From assembly GCA_019422065.1 (NCBI GenBank), contig JAHZEA010000003.1, positions 19,823-83,822 on the forward strand: DNA of 64,000 nucleotides, written 5' to 3'. The translations under genes were made by a program, and so were the position numbers. The notes beneath the pieces are model-generated. The model was given only the letters and a program-made list of their open reading frames with translations. It made no database searches and had not been told where the DNA came from. This document shows positions 24,830 to 34,650 of the stretch, piece after piece (position 1 is the stretch's first letter; each line of letters begins with the position of its first letter). Origin of the DNA: Lachnospiraceae bacterium (lineage in GTDB: Bacteria > Bacillota > Clostridia > Lachnospirales > Anaerotignaceae).

Positions 24830-27286
24830 TTAAATATTAATATCTATAGGTTTAAGGTTCCAAATTTCGTCGGCATATTCCTTAATTGTTCTGTCGGAGC
24901 TGAATTTACCGCTCATGGCAATGTTCATAAGCGCCATTTGTGCCCAAAGCTTTTTATTGTTATATGCTTTATCTATTTTTTCATGTGCCACACAGTAATC
25001 CTCAAAATCCGCAAGAACAAAATACTCGTCGGCTCTTGAGCCGTTTATGCCATTTAAGAGTGACTCATAAATATCTCTGAAAAGCTCTGTATTGCTGTCA
25101 AAAGTACCGTTTATAAGGCATGTAAGAGCCATTCTGGCACCTTGATTAATATTATATACTTCCCATGGGTCGTAAGAGTTATTAGCGTATTTCTCAATTA
25201 CTTCCTCTGCTTTTAAGCCGAATATGAATATATTATCGTCGCCAACTTCTTCTTTTATTTCCACATTAGCTCCGTCAAGTGTACCTATTGTTACGGCACC
25301 ATTAAGCATAAACTTCATATTTCCGGTACCGGAAGCCTCTTTTCCCGCTGTTGAAATCTGCTCACTAATATCAGCCGCAGGTATAAGTTTTTCGGCCAGT
25401 GAAACTCTGTAGTTTTCCATAAACACAACTTTAATTTTATTGTTTATTGTTTTGTCGTTATTTACAACATCTGCCACAGAATTTATAAGCTTAATAATAA
25501 GCTTTGCCATTTTATAGCTTGCGGCACTTTTTGCACCGAATATATATGTTCTTGGCGCAATATCAAGGCCTGGGTTAACTTTAAGGCAGTTATAAAGGTA
25601 AATAATATGAAGCACATTAAGAAGCTGTCTTTTATACTCATGCAATCTTTTAACCTGTATATCAAATATTGAGTCAGGGTTTATTTCAATACCTTTTGTA
25701 CGCTTAATATACTCAGCAAGAGCTTTTTTATTTTCTTTTTTAACTTCCATTAACCTGTTAAGGAAATCATCATCATTAACAAAAGCTTTTAAGCCCTCAA
25801 GTTTTGATAAATCGGTTATCCATCCGTCACCTATTTTATCTGTTATAAGCTCAGAAAGAAGCGGGTTTGCATGAAGGAGCCATCTTCTTTGAGTTATGCC
25901 GTTTGTTTTGTTATTAAACTTTTCCGGATAGAGCATATAAAAATCGTGGAGCTCTTTTTTCTCAAGTATTTCAGTATGCAGTTTGGCAACACCGTTTACG
26001 CTATGGCTTCCTACAATAGCAAGATATGCCATTCTTATCTGGCCGTCAGCAATTATTGCCATATTACGTATTTTATTGCTGTCGTTGCCATACTTTTCCA
26101 AAAGCTCAAGGCAGAAACGTCTGTTTATCTCCTCTACTATCTGATAAATTCTTGGAAGGAGTCTGCTGAAAAGCTCCATAGGCCATTTTTCAAGGGCCTC
26201 ACTCATAATAGTATGGTTAGTATAGCCGCAGACTTTTTTAGTTATTTCCCATGCATCGTCCCAAGGTAAATCATTTTCGTCAACAAGAACTCTCATAAGC
26301 TCTGCAACAGCAACAGTCGGGTGTGTATCGTTAAGCTGGAAAGCAACCTTTTCAGGCAGAAGTGAAAAATCACTATGACGTCTTTTAAATCTTTCAACAA
26401 CTCTTTGAACAGTAGCCGAAATAAAGAAATACTGCTGTCTTAATCTGAGTTCTTTACCTGAATAATGCTCATCAGCCGGATAAAGAACTTCAGTTATTGT
26501 ATGGGCAAGATTTTGTTCCTCAAGAGCTTTTTGGTAATTACCCTCGTTAAAAGATTTAAGGTCAAATTTATTTTTAGGTCTTGCGTCCCAAAGTCTTAAA
26601 GTATTTACCGTATTTGTTCCGTAGCCTACAACAGGATAATCATAAGGCACAGCCATTATTGACTGATAATTTTCCTGAACAAAGCGGTATTCTCCGTTGC
26701 CTTTAGGTACTGCCTTTACATTACCGCCGAATTTAACCTCAACAGCGTATTCACTTCTTTTAAGGCCCCATACATCGCCGTTTTCAAGCCAGTTATCCGG
26801 TCTTTCCACCTGATAGCCGTTTTCTATTGCCTGCTCAAATATACCGTAATGGTACCTTATGCCACAGCCATAAGCCGGAAGTGACATGGTTGAAAGTGAG
26901 TCTAAAAAGCATGCCGCCAAACGGCCCAAACCACCGTTTCCAAGGCCCGGGTCAGGCTCAGTTTCTTCTATAAGATTATAATCTATTCCTAATTCCTCAA
27001 AAGCCTGTTTTATAGGCTCAATTATAGAAAGATTTATAATGCTGTTGCCTAAAAATCTTCCCATAAGAAATTCCATTGACAGGTAGTAAACAAGCTTTAC
27101 ATCTTTTTCGTAGTACATGTCATGGGTTTTCATCCAAATATCGTTTACTATGTCTCTTATGGCAAAAACCGTTGCTTGGTAAATATCCTCAGGCGTGGCA
27201 TTTTCTACTGTTTTACGTGTAATGGTTCTAAGGTTATCCACAACCATTTCCTTAAACCTGTCTTTAGATATATTTATACTATTCAT
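24830..27286 (-). CDS. glgP: Glycogen/starch phosphorylase
   Basis: 818 residues, full length for the GT35 family. Releases glucose-1-phosphate from alpha-1,4-glucans. Seen: YYLSMEFLMGRFLGNSI near residue 65, DPGLGNGGLGRLAACFLDSLS, QLNDTHPTVAVAELMRVL, NGITQRRWL, VQRLHEYKRQLLN-type VKRLHEYKRQLLNVLHI, and the PLP-binding Lys in EASGTGNMKFMLNGA. Thirty-four bases after prfA on the same strand, so possibly cotranscribed with it although unrelated in function. No other glycogen gene lies in the window. RBS AAGGAGCG. Confidence 0.96.
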   Translation of the reverse strand: MNSINISKDRFKEMVVDNLRTITRKTVENATPEDIYQATVFAIRDIVNDIWMKTHDMYYEKDVKLVYYLSMEFLMGRFLGNSIINLSIIEPIKQAFEELGIDYNLIEETEPDPGLGNGGLGRLAACFLDSLSTMSLPAYGCGIRYHYGIFEQAIENGYQVERPDNWLENGDVWGLKRSEYAVEVKFGGNVKAVPKGNGEYRFVQENYQSIMAVPYDYPVVGYGTNTVNTLRLWDARPKNKFDLKSFNEGNYQKALEEQNLAHTITEVLYPADEHYSGKELRLRQQYFFISATVQRVVERFKRRHSDFSLLPEKVAFQLNDTHPTVAVAELMRVLVDENDLPWDDAWEITKKVCGYTNHTIMSEALEKWPMELFSRLLPRIYQIVEEINRRFCLELLEKYGNDSNKIRNMAIIADGQIRMAYLAIVGSHSVNGVAKLHTEILEKKELHDFYMLYPEKFNNKTNGITQRRWLLHANPLLSELITDKIGDGWITDLSKLEGLKAFVNDDDFLNRLMEVKKENKKALAEYIKRTKGIEINPDSIFDIQVKRLHEYKRQLLNVLHIIYLYNCLKVNPGLDIAPRTYIFGAKSAASYKMAKLIIKLINSVADVVNNDKTINNKIKVVFMENYRVSLAEKLIPAADISEQISTAGKEASGTGNMKFMLNGAVTIGTLDGANVEIKEEVGDDNIFIFGLKAEEVIEKYANNSYDPWEVYNINQGARMALTCLINGTFDSNTELFRDIYESLLNGINGSRADEYFVLADFEDYCVAHEKIDKAYNNKKLWAQMALMNIAMSGKFSSDRTIKEYADEIWNLKPIDINI

Positions 27287-27320
27287 TTATTTCGCTCCTT
27301 ACATAAAAATACAATCAAAT

Positions 27321-28397
27321 TTATTTCTCACCAAGAGCATTTAATTTGTCGGCTTGGTCATTTGCTGTAAGAACGTCTATTATGTCATCTAAATCGCCAT
27401 TAATTATTGCATCTATTTTATGCAGTGTTAAACCAGCCCTGTGGTCTGTAACACGGCCCTGAGGGAAATTATATGTCCTTATTTTCTCGCTTCTGTCGCC
27501 GGTACCTACCTGCTGACGGCGCTTTTCACTTATAGCGCTGTCGTGTTTTTCCTGCTCCAGTTTATAAAGCCTTGCATAAAGAACTTTAAGTGCCTTATCC
27601 TTGTTTTTAAGCTGACTTTTCTCATCTTGGCACGAAACAACTATGCCTGTAGGAATATGGGTTACTCTAACAGCGGAATCTGTTGTATTTACACACTGTC
27701 CGCCATTGCCTGATGCCCTAAAAACATCTATTCTTACATCATTCATATCAATATTAACATCTACTTTATCAGCTTCAGGCAATACGGCAACTGTTGCTGT
27801 TGAAGTATGGATACGTCCGCCGGACTCTGTTGAAGGCACTCTTTGAACACGGTGCACACCACTTTCAAACTTAAAGCGTGAGTATGCCCCTTGGCCCGTT
27901 ACCATAAATACTATTTCTTTAAATCCGCCTAAATCGCTTTCGTTAGATGACATTATTTCCGTTTTCCATCTTCTGCCTTCGGCGTATCTTACATACATTC
28001 TAAATAAATCACCGGCAAATATAGCCGCTTCATCGCCGCCGGCTCCGGCACGTATCTCTATAATTACGTTTTTACTATCGTTAGGGTCTTTAGGCAGAAG
28101 AAGTATTTTAAGTTCTTCTTTAAGTTTTGAAACTTTCTCTCTTTCGTTATTAAGTTCTTCTTTTAAAAGCTCTTTAAACTCGTCATCGGATGTTTCTTTT
28201 AAAAGCTCGTTAGCCTCATCAGCGGCTTTAATGGCAGATTTATATTCCCTGTATTTTTCCACTACAGGACCTATAGAGCCGTATTCCTTCATCAGCTTTT
28301 GCCATTTTTCTTGGTCGGCTATTATATCCGGGTCATTAACCTGCTCACCCAGTTCAATATATGTTCTTTCAAGTTCATCTATATGGTCAAATAACAT
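27321..28397 (-). CDS. prfA: Peptide chain release factor 1
   Basis: 358 residues from the ATG at 28397, which follows GGAGAGG by six bases; an earlier in-frame ATG at 28421 lies upstream of that site. Recognises UAA and UAG. The catalytic GGQ is in RASGNGGQCVNTTDSAVRV and the tail carries RSEKIRTYNFPQGRVTDHR. The start overlaps the end of prmC by 11 bases; PrmC methylates the Gln of this very GGQ, so the coupling is sensible. Confidence 0.96.
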   Translation of the reverse strand: MLFDHIDELERTYIELGEQVNDPDIIADQEKWQKLMKEYGSIGPVVEKYREYKSAIKAADEANELLKETSDDEFKELLKEELNNEREKVSKLKEELKILLLPKDPNDSKNVIIEIRAGAGGDEAAIFAGDLFRMYVRYAEGRRWKTEIMSSNESDLGGFKEIVFMVTGQGAYSRFKFESGVHRVQRVPSTESGGRIHTSTATVAVLPEADKVDVNIDMNDVRIDVFRASGNGGQCVNTTDSAVRVTHIPTGIVVSCQDEKSQLKNKDKALKVLYARLYKLEQEKHDSAISEKRRQQVGTGDRSEKIRTYNFPQGRVTDHRAGLTLHKIDAIINGDLDDIIDVLTANDQADKLNALGEK

Positions 28398-29262
28398 CTG
28401 TACCTCTCCGTTTATATCCAAACACTACTCTGTCAAGGCCGGCATAGTCTTTTACTATTTTTATTCCGTCAAAACCTAAATCTGTCATTATTTTTTTTAA
28501 ATCCTCACCTTGATTATAGCCTATCTCAAAAAACAAATATCCGCCATCGGCCAAATATTCCAAACTGTCATTTGTTATTCTTCTATAAAAATCAAGGCCA
28601 TCCTTACCGCCGTCAAGGGCTGTTAAAGGCTCATTATCCCGTACTTCACGCATTAAATTCGAAATATCTTCTGTAGGTATATAAGGCGGGTTTGAAACTA
28701 TAGCATTATATTTTTGGCTTTTATCCACATTTTCAAACAAATTGCCTTGTATAAACTGTATTTTATCCGACGCATTATTATATTCTGCATTCTTTTTTGC
28801 TGTACTTAATGCCCCAAAGCTTATATCACATGCTGTAACACTTTTAATTCCGTTAAGGGCAAGACTTACGGCTATACAGCCGCTGCCAGTACACATATCT
28901 ATTACATTTTGAAAATTCTCTTTTTGCGCTGTTTTAAGCACTGTTTCAACCAATACCTCAGTATCCGGCCTTGGGATAAGCACATTTTCATCAACAAAAA
29001 ACTCATAGCCCATAAACTCGCATTTGCCTAATATATACTGGGTAGGAATACCTTTTTTACGTTTTTGAACCATTGAATTAAAAAGTTTTTCTTCACTTTC
29101 TGTAAGCTCTTTATCGCCGTTTATAAGTACGGAAGTTTTAGTCATGTTTGCCGCCTTCATTATAAAAAGCTCGGCATCAAGCTTATACTCCCCTGCGCCG
29201 CTTTCTTTAAGCTCTTTTTTTGCCGCAACAAGTGCTTCTTTTATTGTCTTATTCCGGCTCAT
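28387..29262 (-). CDS. prmC: Release-factor glutamine methyltransferase
   Basis: 291 residues. N-terminal helical substrate domain, SAM-binding VIDMCTGSGCIAVSLAL and the catalytic NPPY in AIVSNPPYIP. Methylates the GGQ glutamine of release factors. Overlaps the DUF1385 gene upstream by 14 bases and prfA downstream by 11 bases. Confidence 0.96.
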   Translation of the reverse strand: MSRNKTIKEALVAAKKELKESGAGEYKLDAELFIMKAANMTKTSVLINGDKELTESEEKLFNSMVQKRKKGIPTQYILGKCEFMGYEFFVDENVLIPRPDTEVLVETVLKTAQKENFQNVIDMCTGSGCIAVSLALNGIKSVTACDISFGALSTAKKNAEYNNASDKIQFIQGNLFENVDKSQKYNAIVSNPPYIPTEDISNLMREVRDNEPLTALDGGKDGLDFYRRITNDSLEYLADGGYLFFEIGYNQGEDLKKIMTDLGFDGIKIVKDYAGLDRVVFGYKRRGTDVI

Positions 29263-30166
29263 CTTCCAGAACTCCCTTCATAGCGGCTATGGCAGCTTCT
29301 ATTTGACTTTCGTCCGGTTCAGCGGTTGTTATTTTCTGAAGGCAAAGGCCCGGAGCACTTACTATTTTAACCAAAGGCGACTCACTTCTGCCGGCCCATT
29401 TAATAATCTCGTAAGAAATCCCGGCAACTACAGGTACAAGGAGTATTCGGCTTATAAGCCTAAGCCAAATGGTATCCGTTCTTAAAAAAAAGAACACAAC
29501 CATACTTACAATCATAACTATAAGCAGAAAGCTTGTTCCGCATCTTTTATGGAGTCTTGTATATTTTTTTACGTTTTCAACAGTTAATTCTTCTTCATGC
29601 TCAAAGCAGTTTATAGTTTTATGCTCTGCACCATGATACTGGAAAACACGATGTATCTCGTTCATTCTTGAAATAAGGAAAAGATAAAGCAGAAAAATGC
29701 CTATTCTTATAAGGCCTTCTACAATACTTAAAGCCCATGTGCCCGGAAGCACAGGTCTAAAAAGGCTGCCTATAAATACAGGCAGAACAAAAAACAGGCC
29801 TATAGAAAAAATAAGAGAAACTGCTACACTGAAATAAATAAGTATATCGGCAAATTTATCACCGAATTTATCCTGTAAAAAAAGCTCAAACTTGCTTGGT
29901 TTTATGTCTTCCTCGTCCTCAAGGCCGGCTATCTGCGCTGAGCGCATTATGATTTTAACACCTATTATAAGTGACTGGACAAAAGCCGCTATACCTCTGA
30001 AAATTGGGTATTTGAATATTTTATGTCTGCTGAATACATCATTTATAGGTTCTTTTTCTATGCACAGCTCTCCCTGAGGCGTTCTGACAGCCATAGCATA
30101 CATTTTTTTTCCGCGCATCATAACGCCTTCTATTACCGCCTGACCGCCGATGTTAGTTCTTTTCAA
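29249..30166 (-). CDS. DUF1385 (YqhQ-like) membrane protein
   Basis: 305 residues. Starts MKRTNIGGQAVIEGVMMRG, the family signature, followed by four or so hydrophobic segments (about 105-135, 150-170, 210-235, 240-260) and YHGAEHKTINCFEHEE, a His/Glu-rich motif probably facing the cytoplasm. Function is not established; its place between rpmE and prmC-prfA is conserved in many Clostridia. Confidence 0.88.
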   Translation of the reverse strand: MKRTNIGGQAVIEGVMMRGKKMYAMAVRTPQGELCIEKEPINDVFSRHKIFKYPIFRGIAAFVQSLIIGVKIIMRSAQIAGLEDEEDIKPSKFELFLQDKFGDKFADILIYFSVAVSLIFSIGLFFVLPVFIGSLFRPVLPGTWALSIVEGLIRIGIFLLYLFLISRMNEIHRVFQYHGAEHKTINCFEHEEELTVENVKKYTRLHKRCGTSFLLIVMIVSMVVFFFLRTDTIWLRLISRILLVPVVAGISYEIIKWAGRSESPLVKIVSAPGLCLQKITTAEPDESQIEAAIAAMKGVLEDEPE

Positions 30167-30192
30167 GCTTAAATCACCGTCCTTACGTATAT

Positions 30193-30227
30193 GAAAAAAG
30201 GGGGTTGGACCATTCTCCTACCCCCTC
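30193..30227 (-). terminator. Terminator after rpmE
   Basis: GAGGGGGTAGGA pairs with TCCAACCCCCTTT; six T follow on the minus strand. It probably sets off rpmE from the DUF1385-prmC-prfA genes, perhaps incompletely. Confidence 0.75.
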
Positions 30228-30237
30228 AGCTTTAAAA

Positions 30238-30441
30238 TTAGTTTCTGCCGTACTTTTTGTTGAATTTTTCTACTCTACCGCCGGCCTCAACAAGAAGCTT
30301 CTGGCTGCCTGTGTAGAATGGATGGCACTTTGAGCAAACCTCGACTCTGATTTCTTCTTTTGTTGAGCCTGTAACAAACTCATTACCGCAGTTGCATTTT
30401 ACTTTGCACTGATAATAATTTGGATGTATATCCTTTTTCAT
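30238..30441 (-). CDS. rpmE: Ribosomal protein L31, zinc-binding type
   Basis: 67 residues from the ATG at 30441; an in-frame GTG nine bases earlier overlaps the AAGGAG ribosome site and can be excluded. Starts MKKDIHPNYYQCKVKCNCG and has CSKCHPFYTG, so the Cys needed for the zinc form (C+ type) are present. Confidence 0.96.
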   Translation of the reverse strand: MKKDIHPNYYQCKVKCNCGNEFVTGSTKEEIRVEVCSKCHPFYTGSQKLLVEAGGRVEKFNKKYGRN

Positions 30442-30565
30442 TTCTTTCACTCCTTAATATACGTTGATCAATAATTACGTTCATTATTTATAGACAACGG
30501 AAGTATTATATCATAGTAGTTTTCAACATGCAACAGCAAAATTCAATTTAATTACCTTATAATGC

Positions 30566-32053
30566 TCAATTTTTAATAAGCGGAACAGTCCTTACAAACT
30601 CTCTATTATTTTTTGTTTTACGCATAAGCTCTATTAAATATTCCGTACTTTCCGTAACATTATTTGACGATGTAAGGCGGCGGATTTTATAAACTGCTTC
30701 CATTTCTTCTTTTGTAAGAAGCTTATCATCACGTCTTGTGCCGGATTTATTAATGTCGATAGCCGGGAATATACGTCTTTCGGCAAGCTTTCTATCAAGC
30801 ACTAATTCCATATTGCCTGTACCTTTAAACTCCTCAAAAACCACATCATCCATTTTGCTGCCAGTTTCTATAAGTGCTGTTGCCAGTATAGTAAGGCTTC
30901 CGCCGTTTTCTATATTTCTGGCCGCACCAAAGAATTTTTTAGGCATATAAAGTGCCGCTGGGTCAAGACCGCCCGAAAGGGTTCTGCCGCTTGGTGTTGT
31001 TGTAAGGTTATAAGCCCTTGCAAGCCTTGTTATACTGTCAAGAAGTATTACTATATCTTTTCCCTGCTCAACAAGTCTTTTGCCTCTTTCAAGTACCATT
31101 TCCGCAACTCGTTTATGATGCTCCGGCTGCTCATCAAATGTGGAGTATACTATTTCCACATTTTCTCCCTGTATTGAGCGCTGTATATCTGTTACTTCTT
31201 CCGGCCTTTCGTCTATTAGAAGAACAATAAGATTAAGGTTTGGATGGTTTTTAACAATTGAGTTTGCCATTTGTTTAAGAAGTGTAGTTTTGCCAACTTT
31301 AGGCTGAGCAACTATCATTCCTCTTTGGCCCTTGCCTATAGGTGCCATAAGGTCTATTATTCTGCCTGATATTTCGTCCTGACGTGTTTCAAGGGTAAGC
31401 CTTTCAGTTGGATAAATAGGTGTTAAGTCCTCAAAATTAGGCCGGCGTATAGATTTATCCGGTGTATCGCCGTTTACACTTCTTACGTATAAAAGAGCGT
31501 TAAACTTTTCGTTATCTTTAGACGCACGCACGTAGCCTGTTACCAAATCGCCTGTTTTAATATTAAAACGGCGTATTTGAGACTGTGAAATATATATGTC
31601 TCCGGTTCCAGGCAGGAAATTTTCCGTCCTTAAAAAACCATAGCCGTCAGCCATTACTTCCAGCACGCCTTCCTGAACTATTTCATTTTCAGCCGGCTCT
31701 CTCTGTTCTTTGCCAAAGCCTGAATGCTGCGGCACATTTTGCTGTGCTTCGGTGTTCTCCTCTTTACGACTTGGCACATATTCATCTTTTTCATGCTGAA
31801 CAGTTAATTCCGTACTCTTTTTTGCTGTGCTTTGCTGTAAAACATTATTTTTGATTTCGGAATCAGAAGCTTTTATGTTTTCACTTACTTTTTCACCCTT
31901 TTTATTTTCCTGCTCCGCGTTTTGCTCGGCTATTACAGAGTTTATTTTTTCTATAAGGCTGCTTTTTTTCATAGACGCTGCGCCTTTAATATTTAATTGT
32001 TTTGCTATTTCTTTTAACTGTACAAGGGTGTTTTGTTCTGATACTTCCTGCAT
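30566..32053 (-). CDS. rho: Transcription termination factor Rho
   Basis: About 495 residues; two adjacent ATG codons (32056 and 32053) are possible, and the second is better spaced from GGAGG. The N-terminal Rho_N helix domain (residues 5-45) is followed by an unusual charged, low-complexity insertion (about 45-125), then the cold-shock RNA-binding domain (EGVLEVMADGYGFLRTENFLPG), the P-loop AQPKVGKTTLLKQ, Walker B IVILLDSITRLARAYN and the hexamer C-terminus. The insertion is of the kind seen in several Gram-positive Rho proteins. Follows the LysM membrane-protein gene by 12 bases. Confidence 0.96.
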   Translation of the reverse strand: MQEVSEQNTLVQLKEIAKQLNIKGAASMKKSSLIEKINSVIAEQNAEQENKKGEKVSENIKASDSEIKNNVLQQSTAKKSTELTVQHEKDEYVPSRKEENTEAQQNVPQHSGFGKEQREPAENEIVQEGVLEVMADGYGFLRTENFLPGTGDIYISQSQIRRFNIKTGDLVTGYVRASKDNEKFNALLYVRSVNGDTPDKSIRRPNFEDLTPIYPTERLTLETRQDEISGRIIDLMAPIGKGQRGMIVAQPKVGKTTLLKQMANSIVKNHPNLNLIVLLIDERPEEVTDIQRSIQGENVEIVYSTFDEQPEHHKRVAEMVLERGKRLVEQGKDIVILLDSITRLARAYNLTTTPSGRTLSGGLDPAALYMPKKFFGAARNIENGGSLTILATALIETGSKMDDVVFEEFKGTGNMELVLDRKLAERRIFPAIDINKSGTRRDDKLLTKEEMEAVYKIRRLTSSNNVTESTEYLIELMRKTKNNREFVRTVPLIKN

Positions 32054-32068
32054 CATTAACCTCCAAAA

Positions 32069-33421
32069 TTAATTTTTAGGTATTTTAAGCACCTGACCTA
32101 TCTGTAAATTTGCATTTTCAGTAAGTCCGTTTGCTTCAAGAATTTTTTTATAACCGGAATAATTACCGTATACTTTATCACTTATACCACTTAATGTATC
32201 TCCGGCAACTACAGTATATGTATCATACTGCTCATCTCCTGTTGAGCCTTCTGTATTTTGGCTGCCTTCAGTACCTTCGGTACCAGTTGTTTCAGTAGTT
32301 CCGTCCTGTGGCTCATCTAAAAGGGATATACCGTTTTCTGTAAGCTTTTCCTGTAAAGATACTATCTCGAGCTTAAGCTCTTCATTGTCCTCCTGAAGCT
32401 GGGTAAATTCCGCTACCTTTTGTTCAGCCTCTTCTACTTTCGCTGACAACATTAAAGTACGCACAAAAAGAATTACTATTATAAGGGCAACTACACCGCA
32501 AACGGCAATTATGCCTTTATCCAGCTTTTCTCTCTTTTCTGAACGCAGACCGTTACTTCTTCTTGGTGCCTCAAAAAACTCATTAAGGTCAGCTTTATTT
32601 TTATAAGCCTTTTTTCTCTGCTCAAGCTCTCCGCCATGAGAAGTACGATTTTGTTTTCTTGCATTTAAAGCTGCCTGTTTACGTTTAGCTCTTTTTTCCT
32701 CTGTAAATTTTTTCTTTAAATCATCAAACTCAGACTTTTCACCGTCGTTAAAATTATCCTGCGGTTTAAATTCTGTTGGTTTTTCCTGAGGTTTTTCGCT
32801 TTTTTCTGATTCTTTTTTTTCGATAGTAGATGGCTTTTCCTTGTTTTCAGTTTTATTGCCTACAGATTTATTGTTTACAGAGAAGTTTCTTTTATATTCC
32901 TTTTTAAGGGATTTATGGCGAACTACCTGAACAAGCTCTACATCATCATCAAAAGAAAAATCGTCATCTGCTTTTTGTCTTTGCTTTTTCTCTTCTTTTC
33001 TAACTGTTTGAGCTATATCATCAATGTCATCGTCTATTTCCGGAACAAATATTTCATTTTCCTCATCTGCGGCTTTATCTGCTTTTAAATCTTTTTCTTT
33101 AGCGGCAACAGGCGATTTTTTATCAGCAACATTCTCATCTATATTGTCGTTAAAATTTGCGGTATTTCTTTGAACACGTGTTTTAGAAAAAAGCTCCTCT
33201 TTTGTTTCATTAGCCTTAAGTGTTTGAGACTGTTCACGGTTTCTTAATGGATTGCTGCTCATTAACAGCTGAACAACTTCTTTTGGATAATCGCTGTATA
33301 TGTCATCGGTTTTATGTTCCTCTTTAACTGATTCTTCATTATGCTCTTTATTATCAATATTGTCATTATTTGGGTTTTTATTCTCATCTAATATGTTCTC
33401 ATCTAATATATCCTTATCCAT
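32069..33421 (-). CDS. Membrane-anchored LysM protein with long disordered cytoplasmic region
   Basis: 450 residues. Residues 1-300 are highly charged, low in hydrophobics and rich in Lys, Glu, Asp and Asn; a single transmembrane segment follows (GIIAVCGVVALIIVILFVRTL, about 303-323), then a coiled coil (SAKVEEAEQKVAEFTQLQEDNEELKLE), a Thr/Gly/Glu spacer and a C-terminal LysM repeat (YTVVAGDTLSGISDKVYGNY). The topology places LysM outside, touching peptidoglycan, with a large flexible tail inside. Role unknown; possibly cell-wall or division related. Promoter region not resolved. RBS AGGAGG. Confidence 0.8.
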   Translation of the reverse strand: MDKDILDENILDENKNPNNDNIDNKEHNEESVKEEHKTDDIYSDYPKEVVQLLMSSNPLRNREQSQTLKANETKEELFSKTRVQRNTANFNDNIDENVADKKSPVAAKEKDLKADKAADEENEIFVPEIDDDIDDIAQTVRKEEKKQRQKADDDFSFDDDVELVQVVRHKSLKKEYKRNFSVNNKSVGNKTENKEKPSTIEKKESEKSEKPQEKPTEFKPQDNFNDGEKSEFDDLKKKFTEEKRAKRKQAALNARKQNRTSHGGELEQRKKAYKNKADLNEFFEAPRRSNGLRSEKREKLDKGIIAVCGVVALIIVILFVRTLMLSAKVEEAEQKVAEFTQLQEDNEELKLEIVSLQEKLTENGISLLDEPQDGTTETTGTEGTEGSQNTEGSTGDEQYDTYTVVAGDTLSGISDKVYGNYSGYKKILEANGLTENANLQIGQVLKIPKN

Positions 33422-33596
33422 ATTATCCTCCTGTATTAAAAATTATTACAGAAATCATACCCCTTTTTTGCATACCTATCTTATCTTACCATTTTATATT
33501 CTACTTTAAGGCATGTCAACCGATATAAAGTATTAAAAACAATTAAAATGTTGAATTTAGTGGAATTTTATCCCATTTTGTCATAAAACAGTAATA

Positions 33597-33640
33597 AAAA
33601 AGGCGTTAAAAATGAATTTTATCATTTAAACGCCTTTTAT
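33597..33640 (-). terminator. Terminator after the SPFH gene
   Basis: AAAGGCGTTTAAATGA pairs with TCATTTTTAACGCCTTT; T run on the minus-strand side. Confidence 0.85.
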
Positions 33641-33671
33641 GTTTATTAATTTATTTACAAGTTAAACTGAA

Positions 33672-34610
33672 TTATTTTTTAATTAATGTTTTATCTTCAG
33701 AAACAATTTCTTTAAGTCCTGCTGCAAGACCTGCTAAAGACTGTATCTCTGACGGAATAATAATTTTTGTTGCTTTGCCGTCAGCTGCTTTTTCAAAAGC
33801 TTCAAGGCTCTTGATAGCTATAACGTTTTTATCCGGTGAAGCCTCATTAAGCATTTTAAGACCTTCAGCTGTTGCCTGCTGTACTTTAAGTATAGCCTGC
33901 GCCTCACCTTCGGCTTTTCTTATCATAGCCTCTTTTTCGGCATCAGCTCTAAGTATAGCCGCTTCTTTTTCTGCTTCGGCACGAAGAATCATACTCTCCT
34001 TTTCACCTTCAGCAACAAGTATAGAGCTTCTCTTTTCGCCTTCGGCCTGAAGTATTTTCTCACGTCTTTCTCTTTCGGCCTTCATCTGTTTTTCCATTGA
34101 GTCCTGAATTTCCTTAGGCGGCATAATATTTTTAAGCTCTACCCTGTTTATTTTTATGCCCCAAGGGTCTGTTGCTTCATCAAGTATCATACGCATTTTT
34201 GTGTTGATAATATCTCTTGATGTAAGTGTCTGGTCAAGCTCAAGGTCACCAATTATATTTCTAAGTGTTGTGGCTGTTAAGTTTTCAATAGCTCTAATAG
34301 GGTTATCAACACCGTAAACATAAAGTTTAGGGTTTGTTATCTGCAAATAAATAACAGTGTCTATCTGCATTGTAACATTATCTTTTGTTATAACAGGCTG
34401 AGGCGGGAAATCAGCCACAAGCTCTTTTAAGTTAACTTTCTTTGATACCCTATCAATAATAGGCACTGCAATGTGAAGGCCTGTGCCCCAAGACGCATGG
34501 TAAGCTCCAAGTCTTTCAACTACATAAACATATGCCTGCGGAACTATTCTTAAACAGCGCACCAGCAGTATAAGTATTATTACAACAACAATAATAAGTA
34601 ATATAGGCAT
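33672..34610 (-). CDS. SPFH/band 7 membrane protein (QmcA/HflK-like)
   Basis: 312 residues from the ATG at 34610 behind AAGGAG; the ORF's earlier GTG/TTG-type start lies upstream of that site. N-terminal membrane anchor (LLIIVVVIILILLV), SPFH domain (RIVPQAYVYVVERLGAY to about 190), then an extended Ala/Glu coiled coil with repeats of the AEAEKEAAILRADAEKEA type. Such proteins form oligomeric membrane scaffolds and often pair with NfeD, whose gene lies directly upstream. Confidence 0.92.
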   Translation of the reverse strand: MPILLIIVVVIILILLVRCLRIVPQAYVYVVERLGAYHASWGTGLHIAVPIIDRVSKKVNLKELVADFPPQPVITKDNVTMQIDTVIYLQITNPKLYVYGVDNPIRAIENLTATTLRNIIGDLELDQTLTSRDIINTKMRMILDEATDPWGIKINRVELKNIMPPKEIQDSMEKQMKAERERREKILQAEGEKRSSILVAEGEKESMILRAEAEKEAAILRADAEKEAMIRKAEGEAQAILKVQQATAEGLKMLNEASPDKNVIAIKSLEAFEKAADGKATKIIIPSEIQSLAGLAAGLKEIVSEDKTLIKK

Positions 34611-34650
34611 AAAATCACTCCTTACAAGCATAAATAACCTTTGATAAAAA

